Assembly (NCBI GenBank): GCA_029856145.1
Contig: JAHQWK010000004.1
Coordinates: 62,001-126,000, forward strand
DNA length: 64,000 bases
Origin: Promethearchaeia archaeon
GTDB lineage: Archaea; Asgardarchaeota; Lokiarchaeia; Sigyniarchaeales; SOKP01
Direction of reading: 5' to 3'
A model generated the notes under the pieces. That model was given only the letters and a program-made list of their open reading frames with translations. It was not told the DNA's origin and ran no database searches. Positions 35,600-45,486 of this stretch are shown in pieces (position 1 is the first letter of the stretch; every line of letters starts with the position of its first letter). A program made the translations under genes and the position numbers.

Positions 35600-38590
35600 T
35601 TGAAGGCTCTTTTAAAATCTTTTAATCTTTCTGATGATGCGATTAGCATTTACATTAAGGGGTTAGGGAAATTTCCATATACTCTTAGTGAAATTCAAAG
35701 TATTGTACCTAATGTCTCAGAAAAGGAGATTAAGCAAGTAATTGACGAGCTTATTGAAAAAAAACTAATTTTACTTATTAATCCTAGATATTCAGAATCA
35801 GTACCACACTATATAATTATTCCTCCATTTGCAGCAATGTTGAATAATATAACTGATTTAACTGAGGTTTCTGATGAAAGGAATATAAAAGAATCAGAAA
35901 AAAATCCTATGATAGAAAAATTTCAGGAGGCAATATATCAAGATTTGGAAAATATTAGTGGAGATTTGGTTGAAATACTTAGTAATAAAGACAATTCTGG
36001 TCAAACAATGGAAATTTTATCCGAAGTTGAGGAAAACGTAAAAAAACTTGCTCGTGTGATATTAGATGATGTTATTGGGATGATTTCACCTCTTAGAATG
36101 CAATCTGCTGTTGATGCTCGCGATTTTAGCAAACTTATCACCTCAGTAAAACAAAAAATGTCAGAATCAGAAGAAATAGTTGTTAATATGTTTTCTCAAT
36201 TTAGAGATATTGTTCAAAAATTGGGTTCTCCTGACGTACCCGCCGAATTAGACGCATTCAAAACATTCATAAGAAAATTAGGAGAATTAATTGACAAAAG
36301 AGTTCAGGAATTATCGTTAGGTGCTGGTACTCCCTCTTCAGAAAAAATTCAAGCTCTTGAAAACTCGTTATATAACCTTCTAACAAATTATATTAGCATT
36401 AATAAGGTTTCAATAGAAAAGTTTTGGATTATAAATAGTTATGAAAAGATTAAAGAAATCCTCTCTGTTCTATTAGAAAAATGCAAAAAAGAAATAACCA
36501 TTATCGTTCCTACTATCGAAGATTTTATTCCCTTAGAGAAATTTGACTTGGATTACTCCGGTTTAAAACAGGGTGTTACACAGAAAAAACCTACGCAAAA
36601 AAAACAAGTAAGTACCAGACCATCTAATACTAAAAAACAAAAAAAAGAAATCGTGGAAAAAATTGATCTTACAGCTAAAAAAGTTGCAGAACTTAAAGGA
36701 TTTGAATTAAGTCATGATATTGCTGATGTATTAACATTAATTTCGGAGATTAATGCAGAATCTGTTGTTATTGACAGTGTACAAGGTTGGCTGAACAGGC
36801 TTTTAGTTATTAGAAAACATCTAGACTCAAATACTCAATATCTACTTTTAAAAGACATGGAAAAATGGAAAAAAGATTACCCTAAAGTTAAGAAAATTGA
36901 AGAAAAACTAGAACAAGAAGTAGTAGATGAGTTAAAATCAAGGCTCTCTGAAGGAAAATCTAAAGACGAAATCCAACCTATAGGAGTAAACATAAAAATA
37001 ATTTCATCAGATTCTCATGAAAGTAAACATGCACTTGCTTTTGCTAAAAAAGCGAATATTGAGTATTTACAACTTAAAAGGAATAATATTTTTGCTATTA
37101 TGGCCGACAATTCGTCTTTTATTTTTGGAGTTTATCAAAAAATTAGAAGTAAAACTCGATTTGAGATAAGTGGTTTCTTTACCACCTATAAACCTATAAT
37201 TGAGATAATGGCTCCAGTAATAGTTGAGATTAGAAGTAAAGCGAGATATCCTAAAGCGGTTGAAATCAATAGAGTATTTAATGAAGTTATTGAAAATATT
37301 AATGATTATACTGGTAAAAAAATTGGAAAAAAGTTAAAAAGCTCATTAGATGTTGTATTTGAAAAGGATGGAATTTCTCTTGACATTTTAGAACTTAAAT
37401 TATTAATTGGGAAATTAGAAAAATTATATCATCCGTTAGATAATGAAATGAAAGAATATGTTATTAATGAGCTTAATACACTGAATAAAAAATTCTCTCC
37501 CTTCGAATTAACTTATCCCCCTGAATTTAGCCCCCCAATTTCCAAAGAAGAAGGTAAAAGTGAATTAGAGGCAGAGATTACACCACCTAAGATTGAACCA
37601 CTCGATCCAGAGAAACTTGATAATTTATTTGAATTATTCCTCGAAAAGATTAGTGATCTTAAAGGAGTAGAAATTGGAGAACAAATTGATAAATTTATTG
37701 AAGTAGTATTAAAATTGCAAGGATATTCAAACATTATTGAATGGAAAAACAGCTTGCGTAACGTCGATGAAAAACTGGAAGAACCATTTAAAGAAAAAAT
37801 TAAAGAAGATCTTTTAAGTTGGAAATTAGGGATATTGCAACAAACTATAGCACCACCCATACCGCTAAAAGAAGAATCCACTGAAGTTCTTGGATATTCA
37901 ACACAAGAAAGTGCTTCATCAATTTTTGAAGAAGATTACGTTAGTCCTGGATTAGCACAATCTCAATTTGGAGCTGAAGAAGAATCTTCATCAAACGAAG
38001 ATGAAAATAAAATTGAATCTAAAACAGAAATGAAAGAACTGTTCAATAAAATCCAAGCAAAACTAGGCGAACTAAGTGGAATTGAAATAAGTAAATTAAT
38101 GCAAAATATTGTTGATATTATATTAGAAACTGAAGGGTATTCAATGGTGCTTAAAGCTGTAAAAGATTGGATAAGTAAACTCCGGAAAATTAAAGGGCCG
38201 CTTGAAAGTGAAGTTAAAGACGACTTTCAACTAGAATTTCTAAAATTGAAAGAAAAGTATTCTGGCGAAGATGACGAAACCACCTTAGATTTTAGCCCTT
38301 CTTTTGAGATGATAGACAAATCTGACGAAATAGGTGGAAGCGGAAATGGTGGAACCTTGAACGATAAATTTAATGGTTTAATAGGGGGCGCTCAAACCTT
38401 AAAAGGGAATGAATTAAGTAATGATTTACAAAGTATCGCTGATATTCTTTTGCAATCTCAAGGAGCAGTTGCAGTAAATGTTATAAGACAATGGATTAGT
38501 AAATTGCGGTCTATAAAAGAGCCTTTAGAAGATGATATTAAAGATGAATTTTTAGCTGAATTAGAAAATTGGAAAGAAAAGTTTACTTAA
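35600..38590 (+). CDS. Large protein: winged helix, PLD-like fold, five helical repeats
   Basis: The 996-residue protein is not a family I know. The first 80 residues look like a winged helix (TLSEIQSIVPNVSEKEIKQV) and residues 90-260 are helical. Two halves of a TrmB/PLD-like fold follow: EITIIVPTIEDFIP near residue 296 and VNIKIISSDS with ADNSSFIFGV near 463-510. A helical unit of about 75 residues occurs five times, near residues 353-430, 556-636, 673-745, 811-887 and 919-996. Its consensus is L-x-G-x-E-I, G-x-S/A-x-V, W-I-S-K-L-R, then PLE-x-x-[IV]-K. The first unit sits between the two PLD-like halves. It may be a regulator or scaffold. It converges on the helicase gene. Confidence 0.75.
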   Translation: MKALLKSFNLSDDAISIYIKGLGKFPYTLSEIQSIVPNVSEKEIKQVIDELIEKKLILLINPRYSESVPHYIIIPPFAAMLNNITDLTEVSDERNIKESEKNPMIEKFQEAIYQDLENISGDLVEILSNKDNSGQTMEILSEVEENVKKLARVILDDVIGMISPLRMQSAVDARDFSKLITSVKQKMSESEEIVVNMFSQFRDIVQKLGSPDVPAELDAFKTFIRKLGELIDKRVQELSLGAGTPSSEKIQALENSLYNLLTNYISINKVSIEKFWIINSYEKIKEILSVLLEKCKKEITIIVPTIEDFIPLEKFDLDYSGLKQGVTQKKPTQKKQVSTRPSNTKKQKKEIVEKIDLTAKKVAELKGFELSHDIADVLTLISEINAESVVIDSVQGWLNRLLVIRKHLDSNTQYLLLKDMEKWKKDYPKVKKIEEKLEQEVVDELKSRLSEGKSKDEIQPIGVNIKIISSDSHESKHALAFAKKANIEYLQLKRNNIFAIMADNSSFIFGVYQKIRSKTRFEISGFFTTYKPIIEIMAPVIVEIRSKARYPKAVEINRVFNEVIENINDYTGKKIGKKLKSSLDVVFEKDGISLDILELKLLIGKLEKLYHPLDNEMKEYVINELNTLNKKFSPFELTYPPEFSPPISKEEGKSELEAEITPPKIEPLDPEKLDNLFELFLEKISDLKGVEIGEQIDKFIEVVLKLQGYSNIIEWKNSLRNVDEKLEEPFKEKIKEDLLSWKLGILQQTIAPPIPLKEESTEVLGYSTQESASSIFEEDYVSPGLAQSQFGAEEESSSNEDENKIESKTEMKELFNKIQAKLGELSGIEISKLMQNIVDIILETEGYSMVLKAVKDWISKLRKIKGPLESEVKDDFQLEFLKLKEKYSGEDDETTLDFSPSFEMIDKSDEIGGSGNGGTLNDKFNGLIGGAQTLKGNELSNDLQSIADILLQSQGAVAVNVIRQWISKLRSIKEPLEDDIKDEFLAELENWKEKFT

Positions 38591-38598
38591 TATCATTA

Positions 38599-39747
38599 TT
38601 AATAAAAAGGATTATGATAATTTACCTTATCTTTATTATAAAGTGTTCTTAATTTAATTTCTTTATCAATTAGACCTTCAATATGACATAAATATTCATA
38701 TTCATCTTTTAAACACAGAGTAATAGCAACACCTTTCTTACTCATTCGCGATGTGCGCCCTATTCGATGAACATAATTATCGGGAAACTTTGGTACATCG
38801 TAATTAAAGACATGAGAAATACTATCGATATCGAGACCTCGCGCTGCTACATCCGTAGCAATGAGTAAATTAATTTTATGTGTTCTAAATTCATGCAGTA
38901 TTTTTTCTCTTTGAAATTGCGATAAATTTCCTGAAATTATACCTACCCTGAAATTTGTGCCTCTATATGATTTTAATCTCTTTTCTAACCACGCTGCTGT
39001 TTTCTTTGTATTTACAAACACTAACGCATGGTTTGGTCTTTCAATCTTTAAAACTTGAATAAAGGTTTTGAATTTCTCTTCAAATCTTTCAATTAAATAA
39101 TAAACTTGAGTTGTATTTCCAACAGTTAAACTATCTCTACTTAAATTTAAAAACTTAAATTTATTACTTGTATATTTTTGGACCAATTTCCTCATATCAG
39201 AATCTAAAGTTGCTGAAAAAAGCATAAATTGGTAATCTGTTCGAATCTTGCTAAGTATGTATTTCACATCTGGAGCAAAACCCATATCCCAAAGGCGATC
39301 TCCTTCATCCAAAATTACGAATCGAGTATTATGGAAGGATAGTTCCTTTCTTTTATAAAGATCGATAATTCTCCCGGGAGTTCCGACAATGATATTAACA
39401 CCATTCTTCAATTTGTTAATTTGATTATTTATAGAAACACCACCATAAATAGTCATTGACTTGATTCTAGGATTTCCCAGATCCTTTATAACACTGTTTA
39501 TTTGTTTTGCGAGCTCCCTTGTTGGAACTAAAACTAAAGCTTCATTGTTTATATATTTTAACTGCTCGACAATAGGCAGAATAAAAGCCAATGTCTTTCC
39601 AGTACCCGTTTTAGATTGAGTCATTAAATGATGACCCTCAATAATTAAGGGTATCGCTTCTTTTTGGACAGGAGTAGGATAAATTATATTATTTCTTTTT
39701 AAAGCGATAATATTTTTTTCGCTAATTCCTAAATCTTCAAAATTCAA
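38599..39747 (-). CDS. DEAD-box-type RNA helicase
   Basis: A 382-residue two-domain superfamily 2 helicase with no extensions, the minimal length. Motifs: Q motif YPTPVQKEAIP, Walker A SKTGTGKT, Ia PTRELA, GG/TPGR (GTPGRIIDL), motif II DEGD instead of DEAD, III SAT, IV VFVNTK, V ATDVAARGLD, VI HRIGRTSR. The Ala-to-Gly change in motif II is unusual but leaves both acidic residues. It would unwind RNA duplexes, for example in ribosome assembly or RNA decay. It converges on the 996-residue gene, 8 bases apart. Confidence 0.93.
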   Translation of the reverse strand: MNFEDLGISEKNIIALKRNNIIYPTPVQKEAIPLIIEGHHLMTQSKTGTGKTLAFILPIVEQLKYINNEALVLVPTRELAKQINSVIKDLGNPRIKSMTIYGGVSINNQINKLKNGVNIIVGTPGRIIDLYKRKELSFHNTRFVILDEGDRLWDMGFAPDVKYILSKIRTDYQFMLFSATLDSDMRKLVQKYTSNKFKFLNLSRDSLTVGNTTQVYYLIERFEEKFKTFIQVLKIERPNHALVFVNTKKTAAWLEKRLKSYRGTNFRVGIISGNLSQFQREKILHEFRTHKINLLIATDVAARGLDIDSISHVFNYDVPKFPDNYVHRIGRTSRMSKKGVAITLCLKDEYEYLCHIEGLIDKEIKLRTLYNKDKVNYHNPFY

Positions 39748-39950
39748 TTTTAATTTTCACTAATTACTTACTTTTTTACGCTCTTCTTCAATTATGAAAA
39801 ATTAATTATGAAAGATAAAGTTTTGCATTAAGAAAAATTAGTATCTGATTAAAAATAAATTCTAAAAAAATTACTAACTAATTTTTGGTGAGAATTTTCT
39901 GTATATCAATAAAATATGTAGAGAAGAACTTAACTAAATTTTAGATTAAT

Positions 39951-42134
39951 TTAATCAAAAATTATTTGTTTTGATAATCGATCCAGTTTCATTAATTTGT
40001 AGTTAATTATCAGTCTAACTTTATTACTTTTAATTTTTGGATTATTCAAAAATAAATCCTGTGCTATAGAATGATATTTTTTTCCTTTTTTAGCAAGTCT
40101 CCTATGAATTATATTTTCTTTATCATAAAGGGGAATTGGAAACATAAAGGGTCTTTTATGGATGTGTCTTGAACTCTTTACTAGCTTAATATATTTAGAT
40201 AAAATTGGAGTGTTTAAAACCGCTGAAAGATAATAGGCTTCATTTTCTGAGTCAGTAGAATAATAATAATTTTCAGATCCTATGATTAACTTCTGTTTTT
40301 GGTTATCAATCACAGCAGATTTCAAACTGGAACCACTAGCATTATATACAACAATATAGGACTTGTTATTAATTTGTTTTTTAAGTTTATTCCAGTAATT
40401 TAAATTCGCATATAAAGTATTAATTCTACTTGTTTTCTTCTTATTTTTTTGATAAATTGCATCCATATCCTGATAAAATTTCAAAGCTTTGGGATAATCT
40501 TTAAGAAAATCAAGATCAAAATCAAGTTGGTCATTTACAGGAAGAAACACATTTTTTTTATGTTTGATGTGGAATGGAAGCAGATCCATGTTTAAAAACG
40601 TTTTAAATTGGAACCTTTCTTCGATTTCTTTATTTTTAAAGGGAAATTTCCATTGTTTTTTTGATCGAGACATAATCTCTGAATCAGATGAAATAATTAA
40701 ATAATTATTTCTTTTCTGGTTTTTATTGAAGAAAACTAAAGTTCGTGGAACCAAAGTAGCACCTTGAAAAAATTTTTCTTTATAAGGACTTTTTTCTAAT
40801 TTAGTAATAACTTCTAGTTCTTGTAAAGGTAAAAGTAATTTCGCACCATTATTTTCAATTTTCAAACTTGAATAAAATGTTTTTTCTGCTAATTCTAGGT
40901 TAGTATTATATAGTTTTGTTTTAATTGGATATTTCTCATGAATTGAAACATCATTATCTTTGCCGATGTATTCCGCTTTTAAGCAAATATGATTAACATT
41001 AAAAAAATAGTGTTTTGGAAAATCCCAAATTTCTAATTTTTTATTAAACAAAGAGAAAGATCTAAATTTATGGCAATGATCTCCGTTTAAGACACTTTTT
41101 GGCATTACAAAAAAAATTTTTCCATTTTGGGCTAAAAATTTTAAAGGTATGGCATAAAAAAAAATAGCAGCCAATTCTATATGTGTAATATATTGACTCG
41201 GTGGCTTAATCCCTAACTTATTTGCTAAATTTCGAATTTTAATCTGATAAGGTTTATTTTGCAAGTCCTTATACGTTAGCCATGGAGGATTTCCAATCAC
41301 TACATCAAAAGAATTATATAAATTATTAAAATCAATATCTTTTTCATAAAGCTCAGGAAATAATGAATCAATTAAAAAAATGTTAAAATTTGATATGTTA
41401 TAGTTATCTTTATAAAAATATTCCAAGAGCAAGAGGATTATATTAACTTTTACGGTCATAACAGCCAAAGGATTAATATCAAAGCCAAAAACTTTAGATA
41501 TAGCTTTCTCTCTTGATTTTATTGACTCTTTAGAATCAATTATTTTAATTAATATATTAATTATAAAATTCCCTGAACCACAAGAGGGATCGAGAACTTT
41601 TAATCCTATTTTATAAACATCTTTCACCATCTTTTGAACTAAATTTGATGGGGTGAAGAATTCACCTATTCTATGTCTAATTTCAGGAAGAAAAACTTGC
41701 TGGTATAAAGAATTAAATAAATCTTCCTTTGCAAATTTAAAATTTTGAAATTCATTATAGATTTTTCTGACTAATTCCTTGTTAAATTTTGTCCAAAAAA
41801 AATAATCACATTCGAATATATCTTTCAAGTTATTTTCATTATATTCTTTATAGATTTCCTCAAAATCGAGATTTTTATTTGTGGATAATCTAGAACTTAC
41901 AATAACTTTTAAGACATGCGTAAAATAAGTATGATTTAAAAACAATTCAGATGTTATTTCATATCCATAGAAATTGCAGAAGATTTCTTTCCATTTTAAA
42001 AATTTTTCTTCATATAATTTTTCTTTTTTTAATTGCTCTTTAAGATGATTAATAGACTGGATGTAAATATTAGATCTTAATCCTAAAAATTCAGTAATAG
42101 CTTTTGAGTTTATTAATTCTTTATCTACATCCAT
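39951..42134 (-). CDS. N6-adenine DNA methyltransferase, Eco57I/type IIG-like
   Basis: The 727-residue protein has gamma-class methyltransferase motifs: HRIGEFFTPSNLVQKMV ahead of the SAM site, motif I VLDPSCGSGNFIINIL near residue 180, FGFDINPLAV, and the catalytic NPPW in VIGNPPWLTYK near residue 282. The C-terminal 350 residues are a target-recognition region (KRPFMFPIPLYDKEN near the end). There is no PD-(D/E)XK nuclease domain that I can see at the N-terminus, where type IIG enzymes carry it. No restriction or BREX partner genes flank it. It may be an orphan or self-standing defence methylase. Confidence 0.85.
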   Translation of the reverse strand: MDVDKELINSKAITEFLGLRSNIYIQSINHLKEQLKKEKLYEEKFLKWKEIFCNFYGYEITSELFLNHTYFTHVLKVIVSSRLSTNKNLDFEEIYKEYNENNLKDIFECDYFFWTKFNKELVRKIYNEFQNFKFAKEDLFNSLYQQVFLPEIRHRIGEFFTPSNLVQKMVKDVYKIGLKVLDPSCGSGNFIINILIKIIDSKESIKSREKAISKVFGFDINPLAVMTVKVNIILLLLEYFYKDNYNISNFNIFLIDSLFPELYEKDIDFNNLYNSFDVVIGNPPWLTYKDLQNKPYQIKIRNLANKLGIKPPSQYITHIELAAIFFYAIPLKFLAQNGKIFFVMPKSVLNGDHCHKFRSFSLFNKKLEIWDFPKHYFFNVNHICLKAEYIGKDNDVSIHEKYPIKTKLYNTNLELAEKTFYSSLKIENNGAKLLLPLQELEVITKLEKSPYKEKFFQGATLVPRTLVFFNKNQKRNNYLIISSDSEIMSRSKKQWKFPFKNKEIEERFQFKTFLNMDLLPFHIKHKKNVFLPVNDQLDFDLDFLKDYPKALKFYQDMDAIYQKNKKKTSRINTLYANLNYWNKLKKQINNKSYIVVYNASGSSLKSAVIDNQKQKLIIGSENYYYSTDSENEAYYLSAVLNTPILSKYIKLVKSSRHIHKRPFMFPIPLYDKENIIHRRLAKKGKKYHSIAQDLFLNNPKIKSNKVRLIINYKLMKLDRLSKQIIFD

Positions 42135-42237
42135 TTTATATCATATATATGAATTGATATCATAAATTTTAATCGTTTAATTAATTTAAATAAAAAAAAA
42201 GGGGTCTGTGAAAAATGAAAGTATTAAAAAGATAACT

Positions 42238-42762
42238 TTATTTTCTCATAAATGTAGGAAGCATTAAGGAAAAAATTTCTGCAATCATTCTTAATTTCGT
42301 TTTCTCCTGAATTTTTGTAACAATTAAAATCGATTTTGACAACTCTTCTTTATCTAAAGATCCTCCCGCATAAACTGCTTGGTCAGTATTAAATACTAAT
42401 AGAAATTTTACATTAGGATTGTTTATAACGCTTATTCCTTGAGTAAGTTTTAAATCATCATAAATTGGCATATAGCTTTTAGGGATATCGCTTCTGTCAT
42501 TAGTAATTAGAAGCACTGGAATCCCTCGTTCAACAGCTCTTTTAAGTTCTTTTGCATAAAAGCTATCGATACGTGGAGTTATAATATTCAATTGATCATT
42601 TGTTGAATTAATCAAATTAATCAAAAGATCATTCAAGACATTTTTCTTTTCCGCTCCTCCAGAAGATTCTATATCTACCATTCCTACTAAAGTCATTATC
42701 TTCTTTTCTAGGTCAGTTATCTGTGCTCGTAATTTCTTATTCTCAATCCTCAACTGTAGCAT
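42238..42762 (-). CDS. PLD-fold-like domain protein without HKD motif
   Basis: The 174-residue protein begins with a short coiled coil (LRIENKKLRAQITDLEKKI). A PLD-like alpha/beta half follows: QLNIITPRIDSFYAKELKRA, VERGIPVLLITNDRS, PNVKFLLVFNTDQAVYAGGS and SKSILIVTKIQEKTK. The catalytic HxK motif of phospholipase D is absent, so a binding role like the TrmB C-terminal domain is more likely. It resembles the PLD-like halves in the 996-residue protein. It is the last gene of the minus-strand cluster that contains the CHAT and actin-like genes, 114 bases downstream. Confidence 0.6.
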   Translation of the reverse strand: MLQLRIENKKLRAQITDLEKKIMTLVGMVDIESSGGAEKKNVLNDLLINLINSTNDQLNIITPRIDSFYAKELKRAVERGIPVLLITNDRSDIPKSYMPIYDDLKLTQGISVINNPNVKFLLVFNTDQAVYAGGSLDKEELSKSILIVTKIQEKTKLRMIAEIFSLMLPTFMRK

Positions 42763-42876
42763 TCGATCATTCGATATTCGATATCAACTCTTTTTTTGTA
42801 TTAATAATGAATGATTTAAATTATAATTATATTAATATTTTTTATTTATTGATTTTTGCTAAAGGAAAAATTGAAT

Positions 42877-43599
42877 TCAAGAACCTATTTTTTTCCAAGG
42901 TTTTCCAAAAAGTAAATAGCTAGATATTGCTAAACTACTTCGTAAATCTATATGTTTAATACCAGTATCTGAAGTCGAATCTTTAACCTGTTGTTCTACA
43001 AGTTTTTCCATTTTAGTTGCGATACATTGTTGACGTGCCTTCAGGAGTGAAACACCTTGACTGTTATTGTTGAAAAAATTCATAAAGAAATTTGAGATGA
43101 TTTGTTTTGTTTCATCATTAAAAATCGGATAATTTTTTGAAACAATTCCAGTTATCCTATTGTAATCAAATTGAGCAACGATATCTCCAAATGTCCTTAA
43201 GGTGTTCCTTAGCTTCTTACCTTCAATATCATAAACTTGGGAATTTAAAAATATCAAGGGCTGATTTTTTGAATTGTTCTGACTTAGTATATGATTAATT
43301 TCATTAAAAGTTAAAATTTGATTATCATTTGTAAGGAAAAAACTATTTTTGGGGCTCCATTTTGAGTAAAAAATATTTCCAACAAATACTATGATATGGT
43401 ACATGTCAGTTGATAAATTTGATAAAATATTTTCCCGTGTTGAATTGGCTCCTAATAAAGTAGCCATTTGGTTAATTTCATTTCTTTGATTAAAGAAATT
43501 TATTATATAATTCAATTCCTCTGCTCCAGCTTGAAATGGATAAATTAATTCTTTCTGTTTGGTTTTTTCATTCCATTTTACAGGACTTTTAGAATTAAT
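42877..43599 (-). CDS. CHAT-like domain, C-terminal part (catalytic residues lost)
   Basis: This open segment follows the second in-frame TAA (43600-43602) and continues the frame from 45468. It has no ATG near its beginning; the first TTG is at 43515. The sequence follows a CHAT domain: FQAGAEELNYIINFFNQ matches the LPGAEEEAxxI helix, ATLLGANSTRENILSNL matches G..AT...vl..L, and ISNFFMNFFNNNSQGVSLLKA matches the late helices. The active-site His of the AGH motif is Asn (VGN, codon 43375-43377) and the Cys of LNAC is Gln (LNSQ, codon 43237-43239). If expressed, it is a non-peptidase CHAT fold. It may be a pseudogene piece. Confidence 0.55.
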   Translation of the reverse strand: MNSKSPVKWNEKTKQKELIYPFQAGAEELNYIINFFNQRNEINQMATLLGANSTRENILSNLSTDMYHIIVFVGNIFYSKWSPKNSFFLTNDNQILTFNEINHILSQNNSKNQPLIFLNSQVYDIEGKKLRNTLRTFGDIVAQFDYNRITGIVSKNYPIFNDETKQIISNFFMNFFNNNSQGVSLLKARQQCIATKMEKLVEQQVKDSTSDTGIKHIDLRSSLAISSYLLFGKPWKKIGS

Positions 43600-43998
43600 T
43601 TATTCAATTACTAAAACATTATATACTTTATTAGATGCCTCAGTTAAAGGTTCCTTGGGCACTTCATCCTCAAAAGCAACACCACCAAGTGGGGCCTCAC
43701 CTATTTTGTATGCACTTGAATATTTTAATAAGAAAAAATTATTATCATAAATAAGATCGAAAGGTATTGTCATGCTATCTAATATAAAATAAAATTGAGG
43801 TATTTGATTCAAACTTTCGATCTTAAATGACTTAAAAAAATCTCTAATTAATTTTGGCAGAAAAAAATATAATAATTCACCAAACTCTTTCAGATTGAAA
43901 TGGTATTTCCGATATTCCGATTCATAGAAAAGTTCATTATAAATTTCAATTAGTTGAGAATCATTCCAGAATTCATCAACAATTGTTCCTTGAATTAT
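43600..43998 (-). pseudogene. CHAT-like domain, N-terminal part between two stops
   Basis: 132 codons lie between the TAA at 43999-44001 and the TAA at 43600-43602, in the same frame as the genes on both sides. No ATG, GTG or TTG occurs in the first 60 codons, so independent translation of the whole piece is unlikely. The content is coding-like: LNQIPQFYFILDSMTIPFDL recalls the CHAT strand 'iPwEll', followed by YNVLVIE, the strand before the CHAT linker. It is either inactivated sequence or part of a readthrough product of the upstream gene. Confidence 0.5.
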
Positions 43999-45468
43999 TT
44001 AATTTTTAACTGAAATTATTCTATAGGAAATCATCCCATAAGAATTGATTCTTAGAATTATCTGCTTTATGCTAAAGTCTTTGTGAAATAATTGCTTTTG
44101 ATTGTTTTCATCGTTAAAAGTATATATCTCTTTTTTCATAGATTCTGTTTCAGTATATAATACCCTCAGATCTGTTATTTTTATACTAAAATCCTTATCT
44201 AAATATAGAAGTATTTTTTGTGCAATGTTATAATTTTGTTCCTCAAATAGAGCACGATAAAACATCATTCTCCAAAAATCTTTCTGTTCTAAAGAAAAGA
44301 ACATAGACTTAAATTGCCAAAGGATATTGCATGTGTAAAAATAATGAAAGAGTTGGGTATTTGTTTGAGGTAATTTTAAGTGATTGCTTAGTTTTTCTAA
44401 TGATTGAAGTAAAAATTTCTTTTCTTTCATATCCACAAATTTTTTACAGGCTTCAACCCATAATTCAATTAGAATGTTATCATAGGATAAATCAGTTTTA
44501 TACATAAATAAATCTTCTAAGAAATCATATATCTCATACGCAATTTCAAAACGATTTCTATTAATTGAAAAATCGATAAATTTTCTAATATAGGTGACAG
44601 CATCACCAAATGATTGGTACTCTTGAATTTTAAAGAATATATTGCGAATAAAGATAATAATCCACGAATATTCACTTATATCATTTAAATAATAAATCAA
44701 TTCTTCAAGATCAACCAAAATAGTATTAAAACTTCTTTCATTAATTGAAATTCTACTGATACTGCTAAATTCGTTTTTTAAATAACCTGGAAGTCTGTTT
44801 ATTAAAATTTTATTGATTATACGTACAAATTCGGCAGAATCTTCCATTAATTTATACTTTAAACAAACATTCTCTAATAGTATATAAATAAATAATGCTC
44901 GTTTGCTTGGTTCTATGTCAAATATCGTTTTACTTATACTCTGCATACTCAAATGGAAATATTCTGAAGGCACTACTGATTTTCTTAAAAAGATTTGTAA
45001 TATCTGTAATTCAAATAATCTCTGAAAATCATCTCTTTCATGCAACTTTGCTGAAAAAGAATTAATGAATTTAGTTATTCCTATTTGGGATAAGTCCTCC
45101 ATTTTTATAAATTCTTGTAGAAGATTAGTGCAGAAATTATTAAATAAATAAAAATCATCTAATTTAGATAAAAATGAAAAAAATCTTTTATACGCGTCAA
45201 TATATCTGATTAAATCAATCTCAACTTTTCCATCCTTATGTTTAATTAATGAATTTAAATACATCCACCAAGAATTAGAAATAATCATAATTAACTGATG
45301 CTTTTTCTGAATATCAAGCCAATCATTCTTCGCTATTTCAAAACTTAGATCATCTAATAATTTTGATGCCCATAAATGATTAGCAGCATATAACAGCTTT
45401 CGAGCTGTTATAATTTTGTTTTGGAAATTAGTTAAAAATTCTTTTTTCAAATCCGTACTAACAGACAT
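43999..45468 (-). CDS. Alpha-helical repeat protein, probable TPR half of a TPR-CHAT gene
   Basis: The 489-residue protein is almost wholly helical, with paired helices of about 34-40 residues that suggest a TPR-like solenoid (for example FEIAYEIYDFLEDLFMYK and FYRALFEEQNYNIAQKILLY). No single repeat matches TPR consensus strictly. The start is ATG 45468, 18 bases after the actin-like gene's stop, so the two are likely co-transcribed. The frame continues past its TAA into the CHAT-like sequence without changing phase. In CHAT proteins a TPR region commonly precedes the CHAT domain, so this is probably the N-terminal half of one ancestral gene. Confidence 0.6.
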   Translation of the reverse strand: MSVSTDLKKEFLTNFQNKIITARKLLYAANHLWASKLLDDLSFEIAKNDWLDIQKKHQLIMIISNSWWMYLNSLIKHKDGKVEIDLIRYIDAYKRFFSFLSKLDDFYLFNNFCTNLLQEFIKMEDLSQIGITKFINSFSAKLHERDDFQRLFELQILQIFLRKSVVPSEYFHLSMQSISKTIFDIEPSKRALFIYILLENVCLKYKLMEDSAEFVRIINKILINRLPGYLKNEFSSISRISINERSFNTILVDLEELIYYLNDISEYSWIIIFIRNIFFKIQEYQSFGDAVTYIRKFIDFSINRNRFEIAYEIYDFLEDLFMYKTDLSYDNILIELWVEACKKFVDMKEKKFLLQSLEKLSNHLKLPQTNTQLFHYFYTCNILWQFKSMFFSLEQKDFWRMMFYRALFEEQNYNIAQKILLYLDKDFSIKITDLRVLYTETESMKKEIYTFNDENNQKQLFHKDFSIKQIILRINSYGMISYRIISVKN

Positions 45469-45486
45469 AAGTATTTTGTTATATTA

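Noticed and set aside
39951..42134. BREX/DISARM-type defence island
   Set aside because: None of the other required defence genes is present; the neighbours are a helicase with plain DEAD-box layout and the actin-like cluster.
42877..45468. Genome-wide reassignment of TAA to a sense codon
   Set aside because: Most genes here end in TAA at positions that fit their family length, and the sequence after these stops is non-coding. The two TAA codons in the TPR-CHAT frame are therefore local.
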